A stretch of 64,000 nt of DNA from Agapanthus africanus. Its lineage: Eukaryota; Streptophyta; Magnoliopsida; Asparagales; Amaryllidaceae. A program made the position numbers and the translations under genes. The stretch spans positions 39,456,114 to 39,520,113 of the forward strand of contig JASDDO010000024.1 in NCBI GenBank assembly GCA_030015575.1, read 5' to 3'. Shown piece by piece: positions 48,466 through 58,678 of the stretch. Position 1 is the stretch's first letter, and the number at the start of each line of letters is the position of its first letter. The notes beneath the pieces are model-generated. The model was not told the DNA's origin. It ran no database searches and was given only the letters and a program-made list of their open reading frames with translations.

Positions 48466-49154
48466 TATTGGACCACCATGTCCTTAAACTGGTAATCGAC
48501 CGCAATGTCCCTAAACTAAGCAATAGAGCCCGAATGCTCTTTTGTTGGATCTAAACGATCCCGTTAAGTTGATCTTAGTCTAAAAATTAGACTAACGTAT
48601 CTTTAACAAAAGTTTAAGTTGATCTTAGTTTCAAATGAGACTAATGTATCCTTAAACCCAACCCCAAACCCAAATCTAAGAAAATACGGATTTGGACTAA
48701 TCCACGCCCTACGGGCGACAACATAAATTAGTCTCTGTATACAATCCACGGGCAACCAAAAACAAAACAAACACCCACGACACGAAGTGACCATCTGGAG
48801 AAGGAGAAAGTGGTTACCGCGATGCGGTAGCGTAATTAACTGCAGGGGTTTGCGCCTACAGGGAAGAGCGTCCCCACAATCAAAAACCCCTCAACGAGGG
48901 AGAATCTGACGAAGTCTGCTACATCGGCCACATCCGTTTAAACTTTCGATACATGGTGTCATAAATCAACTTGGCATCTTCGGAGAGGTGGACGGATAGC
49001 ACCAATTAGCATCTGCCCTCGGAATTCAGGCCCGGACATCCCAACGTCCCGGTCGCGTCTTTCGGCGGAGAACATGGAAAATTACCGAGCTTTGGGTCAA
49101 TGACTCCCAAACCAGATGGTTTTAGGGCATTAGGTGTGGAGACACCCTAAGAAC

Positions 49155-49872
49155 TTAATTACCCAAGTTACCAAGGCCATAAAACAAAAGACTCATTTTA
49201 TTTTAATTTTTGCACTCAGTGAAAACGGAGATATAACCAGCCTTTTTCTTTTAAATCAGAAGACGTTACATATGATAAGGTGTGTAATTACTCCAAAAAG
49301 GTTTCAGATGGGTTATTTTTCAGACTTTTAGCTTCTGTTAAAATCTCTATAAAATTCTTCATATCCACTTCACTGTATGAACTATTCTTGATATTTTGCT
49401 TAACTCAGACAAACCTGTTTGATCCTAAAGATTTTTATTAATTTAAAAAGTTATAGACATGCCAGACTTTCATCACATTCTTAAAAACATATGATACGTG
49501 AAAAGTGTTATAAAAGACGTATATCAGCTAAAGTTAAACACACAGGAGAGTTATTTTTTAGGTCGTCAATCTCATAGCAAGAATTTAGTTATTTCTATCT
49601 TATTAACCGAACCGTCAGATTTTGAATCAAAGTTCCCCTGCTAACCAACATGATAAAGTTTTTATAATTTTTCAAGAAATTTTTCATTTTTTATAAATTT
49701 TTCAACTTTTTCAATATACAATGCAGTACAAAAGCAGATATGAAATGCAACTACATGCAAAAGAAAAGAAAATACAATAAGTAAATGCTGAAATGCAGGA
49801 AATATGCAAATTATATGCAGATACAAAATTCCATCACCAAGCTCCACCCCCAAACTGACCCAGACGATGTCC
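49155..49872 (-). mobile_element. Athila-like element, 3' non-coding interior (continued)
   Basis: Continues from 46,362 across T1. AT-rich and without an ORF of note. It lies downstream (minus strand) of the ORF ending at 49,873. Confidence 0.5.
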
Positions 49873-50167
49873 TCATCGTCGTTTTGCTTTGCCTTTGCTT
49901 TTGCCTCGGCTGCTTCCGCTATCATCGTCCTGTTTAGCCAAGAGCTGGCTGAGCTGCTCTTTGATCTCCTTGTTCTGCTGGATGATAGTCTTAAGGCCGC
50001 GGACTTGCATTCTGTGAAGCTCGTCGGGATCCGTCGGAACGTCATCTCCCAAGTATATCTCAGATGAAGTCTGCGGGGCCGCATGCTCGCTGGGGTCGGT
50101 AGGGGTCCAAATCTGCTGCTCACTCCTGGGATTCGTGTACCCTGGTGACATCTTCTCTATTTCCACC
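49873..50167 (-). pseudogene. Athila-like element ORF, C-terminal part
   Basis: The C-terminal portion of a plant transposon-type ORF, left of solo LTR L5. It has a helical, coiled-coil-like stretch (LHRMQVRGLKTIIQQNKEIK) and a basic tail (SSRGKSKGKAKRR). The rest of the ORF lies on the other side of L5 at 53,892-54,557. Confidence 0.6.
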
Positions 50168-50172
50168 GGTAC

Positions 50173-53100
50173 TGTCACGCTCCGCTTCCCAAAATACGGA
50201 ATACGAGGGGTTGACAAGGCCAGCCATGCTCCTACGGTCGAGAAAACATCATGCCGTAGTCACACTTCGGCTTCTAGCTCTACGTGGCAATCAGTAATTG
50301 ATGCACAGGTAATGAGAAATGCAGTCACTAAATCAACACAAATACAAAACTAATCAGATAGAGATCAAGGAAGTGTAGCGCCGAGTCGCTGATCCAGATA
50401 TCCACAATATCCTCGAGGTACGTCAGGTCCTGGTCCGAGCTAAATCCACTTCTCACTCTGAGCATGCATACTCAGGTCGTCAGAGCGACACAATAGCAAT
50501 AAATAGAAATGCAAGCATAACCAGTATAATAATGATCAATATGAAACAGTAAAGCATGAAGTGACGATATGAGCATGAAGGTGTCGGTATAGGTAAACAG
50601 TAAAGCAGTAAACAGTATGGCAGGTATATTGAATCGGTAAGCAACGCATGTCAATGTCACTAACCCTATCAGTCTCTAAGTCTCACTGTACAGGTCGCTA
50701 CACCTATCGTCAGTCCAAGTGTAGAGTCAACCACTCGTGAGTATCCCCCATCCAAGGGTAGGACCCAAGAACAAGGGAACACGGGCCCGAGTCGCTCGCT
50801 AATAATCAGTAATATCCCCATATATCTCCAGAATCGTTGTATGTGCCGGCAATGGGACTCCCGAGATTCTATTGAACTCACACTCAAACTACCCCACACC
50901 CCATGGTCTAAATCAAACGCCAACCATAAACTCACACACCAGTCGGTCCATGACGAGTCTACGTGAGAACTGGAGATAGGATCTCGATCAAGCATGTCTC
51001 GACTGATACCCAAGATAAATGGACAGTGTTTGGTGCCTTACCTATGACACCCATATAAGTGCTTCCATAATCGTCCCATACCAATTATAGTTAGACTTAT
51101 ACATGTCCCATAGACGTCGACAATGCAATATATCAATAGGGTCCGCTGATTGTGTACAAGCACGTGTCACTTCCACTTATTCGTTCACGCTTAACACTAA
51201 CGTACTTGCCACAATCAAACACTAATATCTAACACTGGGTAATGTACATGATCACTAGGTTACCAATGCAATGACATCTATATGATGTGATGAGAATACA
51301 ATAATTAAGGCATGATTAAGATATCATCAGTCAGTGTCTTACCACTTGCATAATTTATTATTGGTTATACATGTAGAATTAAGCAAAACAATATAAAGGG
51401 GATACGCACTATGTTTAATTATCTATCCATAAAAATTGGTTTCACGTTAATCGGGTTTTAGGATCGCTGGATATGGCCATTTCAATTTAAGTGTTCGCTG
51501 CTGGAAATCCGGTTTCAGAATCGGAAGTCCGTTTCGTAATACATTTTAATCCCAGTTAGGATCGTAATTAGGTGACGCTATAGTTGAATAATATTTAGTG
51601 TTATCAGTTAGGTTTCCACCGCAATTGGAGGATCAGTAATATCCTATAACAAAAGGAAGTTATGATTATGTTATGTTCAATGTGTAAAATCTGTCACTGC
51701 TGAATTCAGCAGAACACGTCGGCACTATAAAATGGGTTAAAAATATCAAACAATTGAGGAATCCAGTGAGACCAGTGGGATAAGGAATAAAACTCGATTC
51801 TCTTCGTAACGATATAGGATTCCGCACATTTCCGCATTTTAGTAAGGAAAAACAGTAGGTTAAAAACATAGGTTATCCGGAATTACCGCTCTGGACTGCA
51901 GTCCAAAATCGTAATTCTCCGCAGTTTTCTCTATCGTAACTAGTTCAATTTTTTTATATCAACTATGGGGTTCTGTAGCTTATCCTGTTGGCTTCGATAC
52001 AAGCTAGGGAATGACAAAAACCGATTTTTAAAAGATTTAATGTGAATTTAACGGTCTAGCACGTTCAGGAAATTCAGGTTTCGCACCGACTATCGGGAGC
52101 AGCATCACATAGGTGAAACGACCGTAGTTTCCAATTAAATTCCTACAACATATCGGTAAACAATAGGCGGGTTTAATGATCACAAGTTCCTCCATTTAAA
52201 GACAGGTTTTCAATTAAGGTTATGCATCAAAGTCTAGATTTAAGCATTCGGTTCGCAGTCGAACATCCGTTTCATTTAACTAGACAAGCACCATTGGATT
52301 CCCCTATTTCCATACGATGTTATCGCTAGATTTTAGACTAGATTGTGACCTAAATCAATATTACTAGAATTAATACGGTTTACCATTTAGAACACTGCGG
52401 TAATTTTTTTTTGTGTGAACATAAACGTATATATATAGATCTATTCATTACTGTAGCATGTAAGCAAGTGGCGAGCACTTGCCTCGATCGACGTGGAAAG
52501 GTGGCGACGATTCCGGCACAGTGATGGACAGCAGAAGCAATGATACGACGATGTCCTTGGTTCTTCAATGATCAGGTTCGGCTTGAACGGTGATCGGCTG
52601 CGGCTAAGGCTCAAGTACAGCGGCGAGGGGCTAAAGCTTGACGTCTTGACTGCGGTGATCCATACGGTGGCGGCTTGGAAGGTGGCCATCAGTGAGCTCA
52701 GGGGTGAGCCCGGTGTGGTGATGAAGACGGTGGAGGCGTCGAGGGTCGAAGGTGGAGGTGCGGTTGCTCGATGGTCGGAGGTGGCTCCGGTGAGGGCTGA
52801 GATTCTGGAGGAGGTAACTAGGCTCGGAGGTGGTAAGGTCGAGGGCCCGGTGGCGAATGGGTTCGGCGGTTGGAGGTGATGGTGGTTGGTTTTGGGGAAG
52901 TTCGGGGTGGAGAAGGTGGGGCGAGGGGTGCTCGAGGGAGGTAGTCGGAGCTCCGGTGATGAGGGGACAACGAGGGTGCTCGTGAAAGGAGTGGGTGCGG
53001 TGAAGGAGGTGAGGGAGCTCGGGAAGGCGATGGGTTTCCTCGGTGCAGGGTTCGTCATCGGGGATGGGAGGAGGAAGGTGGTGATGGTGATGCTGAAGGA

Positions 53101-53886
53101 ACGACGAGGTGGTCGGCGGAGAGAGGGGACGGAGACGAGGTCGGAGGTGGTGGCTGGCGTCGGGTTCCGGTGTGCAGGTGAGGGGGTGCGCTCGGGGCCT
53201 GCAGCTTGGAGGGGGCACGGACGAGGGCTCAGTGTCGGGGGTGGTCGAGGAAGTGATGGGTGCTCGGGAAAGTGGTCGGCGGTGAGGATCTCGAGGGTGA
53301 GCAGGGGCGAGAAAGTGATGGTGACGAGAGGGAGAGAGGAGGCAGTGGGTGAGATTGAGAGATGTGAGAAACGAGGGAAAGAGAGAGAGAGAGAGACGTG
53401 GGGAGAGAGGGGCGAGGGAGGCGGCGCGGCGGTCTCAGGGAGTGGGCGCGGGTCTCGCGGGGAGCCGTTGGCGAAGTGGGGAGAAGTCGTAGGGGTGCAC
53501 GAGAGGCGGGGACGTAGGGGAAAAGAAGAAGAAGAAGCGGGAAAGGAGAAGTGGGGGTGTGGGTAGCGGGTCGGGTCGGGTGCGGGTGAGGAGAGGGGTA
53601 TGGGTCGAGTGAGGATGACACAATGGGCTGGGCTGATAAAATAAAAGAAATTGGAAAAGGAAGGGGGAGATGGGCCGGGCTCGGGAAATAAAAAGGAGAA
53701 AGGAAAATAGGAAAAATAGATAATAGGGTTTTGGGGAATTGTTTAGGGAAAAATAAAAGGACTTAGATTAAATTAGGGTCGGGGTTTTAAAATAAAAAAA
53801 ATAATTATAAATATAAATAAATAAATTTTTTAAGTAACATTTTATAAGAATACGGATATGGTGCACAAAAAGAACTGGGTATTACA
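50173..53886 (-). mobile_element. L5: solo LTR of element 1's family
   Basis: A 3714-bp LTR reading TGTAATACCCAGTTC to AAGCGGAGCGTGACA on the minus strand. Perfect target duplication GGTAC flanks it (50,168-50,172 and 53,887-53,891). It matches element 1's 5' LTR across its end (for example gacaaggccagccatgctcc near both left ends) with clearly more divergence than element 1's two LTRs show. It has a GA-rich tract (53,330-53,440) and a GC-rich stretch (52,560-53,620) that creates long overlapping ORFs on both strands, which are not genes. It splits the Athila-like ORF. Confidence 0.93.
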
Positions 53887-53891
53887 GGTAC

Positions 53892-54557
53892 AGTATCGTA
53901 CATCGTGAGACGGGCTGTGAAATCGTCGTTCGTCATATAAGATCGGCAAATTTGGGTAATGAGGACGGGAAGCAAAGATTTCCACGTAGCCATACTTTCC
54001 TTGATTGTGGAGAAGAGCATATTCGCCATGCAAAACCGGTAGTCTCTGGTCATCATACAATAGACCATGTGCCCTAAAATCGCTGGAAAAGACGATACGC
54101 GCGCGATCGCCCTAACGTTGCGATACACCTAGCGGCATGCCGTATAGACGTTCCTGTAAATCTGCTGTGTATTCAGCCCAACATCTCGTAATTCGCAGTG
54201 ATTGTCCAGAACTGTCCTATACTGCGCCAGTTCTAAGGGTTTTTGAGAGCCAGAACGCATCAGGATACCGGTGACATTGGATATGGTTTCAGCGGAAAAT
54301 ATCCTACGTCTACCCCGAAATTGAATTCTAACCCTATCTTGAAATATTTCTCCATCTCTTAACGCATCATAGAACTCATCGACTAAACTCTCACATGCAT
54401 ACAAACCCTCTTCCCCATAGAGCAGAAATTCCCAACCTAATTGTCGGAGGGCATCACAAAAATAATGCCCGAACTCCTCGTGCGAGAAAATGGAAACAAA
54501 ATTGCGTTCCAATTCAAATGGGGCCATTCTCAAAGGTCTGTTGAATTTGGAGAAAAT
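53892..54557 (-). pseudogene. Athila-like element ORF, putative plant transposon protein domain
   Basis: Minus-strand coding sequence that begins near MAPFELERNFVSIFSHEEF. Features are an LVDEFYDALRD stretch, then RGRRRIFSAETISNVTGI, then (after 54,128) ILGHMVYCMMTRDYRFCM and LLPVLITQICRSYM. These fit the pattern I know as the putative plant transposon protein domain, common in Athila-like and other non-autonomous plant elements; its molecular role is not established. No zinc knuckle or pol domain follows. The ORF is split by L5 and has at least one further break. T2 is inserted just upstream of the likely start. Confidence 0.6.
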
Positions 54558-54562
54558 AAACA

Positions 54563-56172
54563 TGTTGGGGTAAAAATTTGCACCCCGGTTGACCGAGTCA
54601 AAGACAAGGTCAACCCCCAAGCTAAGTGGGCCCAAGCCCAGGTCAAGCGGGCCCATGCCCAAGTCGAGCCCGCGGCCAGCCTCCCCATGCCAACAACAAA
54701 ATCATGTAATAAATAATTTTTATGTAATTTTTTATACATGAATGTATGCAAAATGGGCATAGAGCCAATATTTTGTAAGCCCATGGCTTATGTGCAAAAA
54801 TGAAATGGCACATGAGCCATGGGATAGGCAAAATGCCATTTTGTGAAGCCCAAGGGGCTATATGTAAATATGTAAGCCTATAAAAGGCAACATGATGATG
54901 AATAAAGTAATACTTTTCATTCTCTCAAAAAAACCTAGGGTTTGTGCTTCCTGCTCCTTCTCCAAGGTTCTAAACCTTCTCATTTCTTTTGAATTAAATC
55001 AAGAGTTTTACTCTTCCTTTTCCAAAACTAAATAGTTTTCCACCACAAAACCCATAAAGGGGAACTTGGATCTGTCATTAGATCTTAAAAAGAAGAGATC
55101 TTTAAAATCTCACATCTCTTGATCTTCAAGATCCGGCCAAACAAAGGAAGAAGAAGGAGACTCATCACCAGAAACAACACTTTGGGGAAGAACTAGGGCT
55201 CAAGGGGAGAAGCCCTTCATCAGCGTCAAAACATCCTAGGAGTTTAACTCCATATATATACATACATATAATAAATATTTCCTTCCTGAAGCATAGCTCC
55301 TGGTTCTGGGACTAAAAGCCCCCCTTTTTTCTCGCCGGCGCCCAAGCGCTCAAGCGCCAAGCGCCCACGTGCCGACACATGGCGCGCTGGCGCTCGAGCG
55401 CCGTGCGCTAAAGCGCAAAGCACCCACGTGCCGACACGTGGCATGCTTGCGCTCCAGCGCCATGCGCTCGAGCGCAAAGCGCCCACGTGCCGACACGTGG
55501 CGCCCTTGTGCTCCTGCGCTCAAGCGCAAAGCGCCCACATGCCGACACGTGGTGCGCTTGCGCTCCAGCGCCCAGCGCCCAAGCGCAAAGCGCCCACGTG
55601 CCGACATGTGGCGCGCTTTCGCTCCAGCGCAAAGCGCCCTTGTGCCGACATGTGGCGCGCTAGCGCTCTTGCGCTCAAAGCGCTGGCCCCACGCATCCTT
55701 TGGATGTCTTTTCCCCCTTTTATATATATATACATGTATATATATACATATGTATACATATGTACACATACACATACTCCACAACACTCTTCCTCCCAAA
55801 AATGTTTTTGGGCCGGGGCGCTGCCCCGCACCCCGCAAGGGGGCTGCTCGCCCCCTTGACCCCCAGCCCGCTATCCGGGTAGCGGGACCCCGTGAAAACT
55901 CTGCGTGGCTCCCGATATATCCAAACCCCCTTTCAAAACAACACACACGTACACTGCACATTGAGTTCGCATGACCAGTTTAACCCGTTAATCGGAGGTT
56001 CCCTCGCCCTAAAGGCGAGGGGTAATTAACGGCAGCTTAGTCCGCGGCTGCCGGAGATTCGGACCCCCACAATCAATAAACCCCCGCCTACCCTAGGCAG
56101 GGAGAATCTGTAGTACGCCTGACAAGCGCGCGCGTATTCCCATCTCAATGGGGTGACGAAAAACACCCTACA
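54563..56172 (+). repeat. T2, 5' LTR
   Basis: Starts TGTTGGGGTAAAAATTTGC and ends ACACCCTACA, 1610 bp. It holds serial short inverted repeats (54,960-55,260), a GCGC/CACGTG array (55,334-55,690), a TATA-type AT stretch near 55,720-55,760, and GC-rich hairpins (55,810-56,115). It is longer than the 3' LTR because the array has more units. Confidence 0.95.
55334..55690. repeat. GCGC/CACGTG palindrome array, T2 5' LTR
   Basis: About six units of roughly 55-60 bp. Each ends in a palindrome close to CCACGTGCCGACACGTGG next to GCGC-rich runs. ORFs on both strands here are repeat artefacts. Confidence 0.93.
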
Positions 56173-56177
56173 GATTC

Positions 56178-56196
56178 TGGCACGCCCGGTGGGACC
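56178..56196 (+). other. T2 primer-binding site
   Basis: TGGCACGCCCGGTGGGACC lies five bases after the 5' LTR end. The position and the leading TGG fit a primer site. The same phrase is familiar from plant Tat-like elements. I do not assign the tRNA. Confidence 0.7.
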
Positions 56197-56314
56197 AATC
56201 TCTCCTCCCATATTTCGGGTTAAACGTTCATGCGAACTCAATCAATATACATATCTATATTTATACTAAAATAATGCTCTTTCATGCAGGTATTCAAGCA
56301 ATCAATTTTCAACA

Positions 56315-56845
56315 ATGTCTCCAAGGATGATCTCAGCTCTCAGCACGGCTCTCATCTCCTATACGATGAAGATGGACTCCCGGACGGTCCTCCCGGCTAG
56401 TCTTGGGCGACAATGGGAGGAGCCGCCGCTACCATTCGGCTCTATTATGTTCGTGTCTACTAACGACGTCCCGGCTTCTCAAGCTCCGGTAACAGACAAA
56501 CCGGTCTCAAAAGGGAAAAGGCCGAATGTCATGGTTGCAAGGGCACCTCTGCCCAAGCACAAATCCGTTTCCAAACGACCCTCCATCGCTCCAGCTGGGG
56601 GCAAGGCCATCAACGTCAATGGAGCAACGGGGCATCTCGGGCAAGCTCCGGCGGTGCCCTTGACAACTACTCGATCGGGTGTCTTCTCTAGGCTCCCCGC
56701 TAATCGACTCACGGTGGCTTCCCAGGAAACAGATGCCCGCCAAGCCCTTAAAATTGGTAAGCTAAGGCAGAAAAGGCTCAGATATAGATTCAACAAAAGG
56801 GCTAGGGCTCCTGCTAGGCTGAAGCTCATGAGGTTCGAGGAATAG
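56315..56845 (+). CDS. T2 leader ORF 1, basic protein
   Basis: An intact ORF of 176 codons, the first after the primer site, opening MSPRMISALSTALISYTMKM. It is basic, with a Lys/Arg-rich C-terminus (KIGKLRQKRLRYRFNKRARA), and has no domain that I recognise. It could be an extra ORF of this lineage or the N-terminal extension of gag. Its intact state agrees with the young age of the element. Confidence 0.45.
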   Translation: MSPRMISALSTALISYTMKMDSRTVLPASLGRQWEEPPLPFGSIMFVSTNDVPASQAPVTDKPVSKGKRPNVMVARAPLPKHKSVSKRPSIAPAGGKAINVNGATGHLGQAPAVPLTTTRSGVFSRLPANRLTVASQETDARQALKIGKLRQKRLRYRFNKRARAPARLKLMRFEE

Positions 56846-56869
56846 GGTTACCTCGCCAAAGACGAGGAA

Positions 56870-57181
56870 ATGGCTGGATATGTGGTCCACACTGTCTACA
56901 TGGTGGGCACGCGCAGCAAGAGCAAGGACGGGGCCACCACATCTCGAATCCAATCTGGCTTGAATGTGGTTGCCGCTTCCCAAGAACAGCCGCCTCCGCT
57001 GGGTGATGAAAACCCTCTCGATGAGGATGATAGGCGGAAAGACCCTTCGGTCCATGAGGAGTCAGGCTCGGAAAGCGAAGAAGAGCCGACTTTCCGCCCC
57101 AGGACCGCGGAGCAAGAGCTGCTTCAAGAGCTCCGAAAGCAGCTCAGAAACAAAGACAAGGAGATGGCCAAGCTCTACTAA
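56870..57181 (+). CDS. T2 leader ORF 2, acidic/charged segment
   Basis: 103 codons with an acidic middle (DENPLDEDDRRKDPSVHEES) and a predicted coiled-coil end (EQELLQELRKQLRNKDKEMA). Such a charged, coiled N-terminal region precedes the gag domain in many Tat-like elements, so it probably belongs to the gag polyprotein region. Confidence 0.5.
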   Translation: MAGYVVHTVYMVGTRSKSKDGATTSRIQSGLNVVAASQEQPPPLGDENPLDEDDRRKDPSVHEESGSESEEEPTFRPRTAEQELLQELRKQLRNKDKEMAKLY

Positions 57182-57319
57182 AAAATTGACGACTTGACAA
57201 ATGTCTTCCTATAGCTCACGGCCCAACTTGCCTCTCAGCCGCCCAATCAGGCGCAGGGCTCTCATGAACAGGGAAGCGGTGTCCCGAAACAGCCGACACC
57301 CGTTCCCTCATATCCAAAA

Positions 57320-58027
57320 GTGTGCGAACTACATGAAAATCAGTCGCATCCTATCTTAGGAAATTTCTTGGCTACCGATGACAGTAGCCCGCTAACTCAA
57401 GATCAAATCATGGATTTGGTTGCCAGCAAAGTCAAAACATTGGTAGCCGAAGCCGAAGCGCAAAAAGATATTAACAGCAGTGGGAGACCATATCCTGTTC
57501 AGTATGATCTGGTAGAATTTCCTAGCGGCTATGTCATCCCTAAATTCGGAAGATTTGATGGGATGGGAAATGCGAATCAATACATCGCCCACTTCAAAGC
57601 CTCATGCGGGAATACTGGGGGCAATGATGCGCTTCTCCTCCGCCAGTTCGTTAATAGCTTGACCGATGTTGCTTTCGACTGGTACGCGAGCATACCGGAT
57701 GGCTCCGTTACTACTTTCGTCCAAATGGAATCTTTGTTTCGACAAAGATTCATGAGCGTCAGCGATAAGATCACCATTGCCAAGCTCGTAAGGACCAAGC
57801 CCAAGAACAACGAAAGCAGCATGGATTTTATAACCCGATGGCTCAATCTCTCCGTCAAATGCGAACCGCCGATAGAGCAGGACCAATCTGTCAGTCTCCT
57901 CGTCGGAAATCTCAACAATTGGATGGCCCCGTTTCTATGCACCGTGGGTCTCAAAACATTCCAAGAGCTGACCAGGAAAGTTCAGATGCTGACAGGAGTC
58001 CTCCTCGGATTCCCAAAACAACAATAG
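57320..58027 (+). CDS. T2 gag (retrotransposon gag domain)
   Basis: 235 codons. The region from about residue 55 matches the plant retrotransposon gag pattern: YPVQYDLVEFPSGYVIPKFG, FDGMGNANQYIAHFKASCGN, AFDWYASIPDGSVTTFVQME, then a DFITRWLNLSVKCEP stretch. This is the capsid-forming part that would assemble particles. It lies after the charged leader ORF and before the zinc-knuckle ORF. It is the only recognisable retroelement protein core in T2. Confidence 0.85.
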   Translation: MCELHENQSHPILGNFLATDDSSPLTQDQIMDLVASKVKTLVAEAEAQKDINSSGRPYPVQYDLVEFPSGYVIPKFGRFDGMGNANQYIAHFKASCGNTGGNDALLLRQFVNSLTDVAFDWYASIPDGSVTTFVQMESLFRQRFMSVSDKITIAKLVRTKPKNNESSMDFITRWLNLSVKCEPPIEQDQSVSLLVGNLNNWMAPFLCTVGLKTFQELTRKVQMLTGVLLGFPKQQ

Positions 58028-58121
58028 GTCCTGGAGAAACCGAAAGGACGATAATCGCAAAGGCGGAAACTCCGATGATTCTGAATCTTTCAACACTTCG
58101 GCTAACCGAAATAAGCAAGGG

Positions 58122-58553
58122 ATGAGCGGGCCTAGCGCCAACCAGCCTCGAAAGCCAGTGTTCGGAGAGGGAAGAGAATCTCCACTCAAAGAGAAGCTAG
58201 ATAAGATCTATTCATTCAGAAGGGACAAAATCCGTAAAATATTCAAAGACGCCCTGAGGAACGGTCTACAACAGCCAGAGTCAAAAAGACCGCAGGAAGC
58301 GAATATGACTGACGACCCCAAATACTGCCCCTATCACAGAGTGATAGGTCATGCCATTGAGGACTGCTTCGTCTTCAAAGGTTGGGTCGAAAAGCAATAC
58401 AAGGCAGGAGAGATAGAACTGTCTAAGAGCGTGTTAACAAACAGTCCTACTACGACCGCCAATTTCATACAAATGGAGATCGAAGTTCTTCGTCAAACTG
58501 ATTCGCTCAGACATCTGCCTTTCTCTGAGAACAATCGACCACCACGTCATTAA
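58122..58553 (+). CDS. T2 gag C-terminal region with zinc-knuckle-like motif
   Basis: 143 codons. It has a KPVFGEGRESPLKEKLDKIY stretch, then DDPKYCPYHRVIGHAIEDC, a His-containing knuckle (C-x2-H ... H-x4-C) common in this type of plant gag, then a helix-rich end. It would contact the element's RNA. Sequence of the first tandem array begins inside its last codons. Confidence 0.7.
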   Translation: MSGPSANQPRKPVFGEGRESPLKEKLDKIYSFRRDKIRKIFKDALRNGLQQPESKRPQEANMTDDPKYCPYHRVIGHAIEDCFVFKGWVEKQYKAGEIELSKSVLTNSPTTTANFIQMEIEVLRQTDSLRHLPFSENNRPPRH

Positions 58554-58620
58554 ACTGGGAACAATCGACCACCACGTCATTAAACTGGGAACAGTCGACC
58601 TCTAGGTCGTTAAACTGGGA
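58531..58620. repeat. 30-bp tandem repeat, three copies (T2)
   Basis: Units of AACAATCGACCACCACGTCA plus TTAAACTGGG; the third is slightly divergent. Confidence 0.95.
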
Positions 58621-58678
58621 ATGTAAAAAAATGTAAATAAACAAAAAAATGTGTAAATAAAAGAAAAATAAAGAAAAG

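Larger units (their letters stand above)
46368..49149 (+). mobile_element. T1: Tat-like solo LTR built from short inverted repeats
   Basis: About 2.8 kb flanked by AGAAC at 46,363-46,367 and 49,150-49,154. The ends are CGTTAGG and CACCCTA, not canonical TG/CA, so the boundaries are provisional. The relationship to T2's LTR rests on the terminal region: both have TAATTAAC, then CCCCCACAATCAA-like sequence, then GAGGGAGAATCTG. Both also carry GCGC/CACGTG-rich arrays. No ORF is supported. The body (46,437-48,640) is a near-continuous chain of short inverted repeats and also holds a 48-bp minisatellite. Confidence 0.65.

Noticed and set aside
52441-53623. ORFs of about 200 codons on both strands in L5
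   Set aside because: GC-rich LTR sequence with open frames on both strands, no domain and no conservation of frame with element 1's LTR.
55244-55974. Several long ORFs on both strands over the T2 LTR array, and again at 62,354-63,019
   Set aside because: They are produced by a repeat unit open in many frames; products are repeats of Arg/Ala/Cys/His with no domain.
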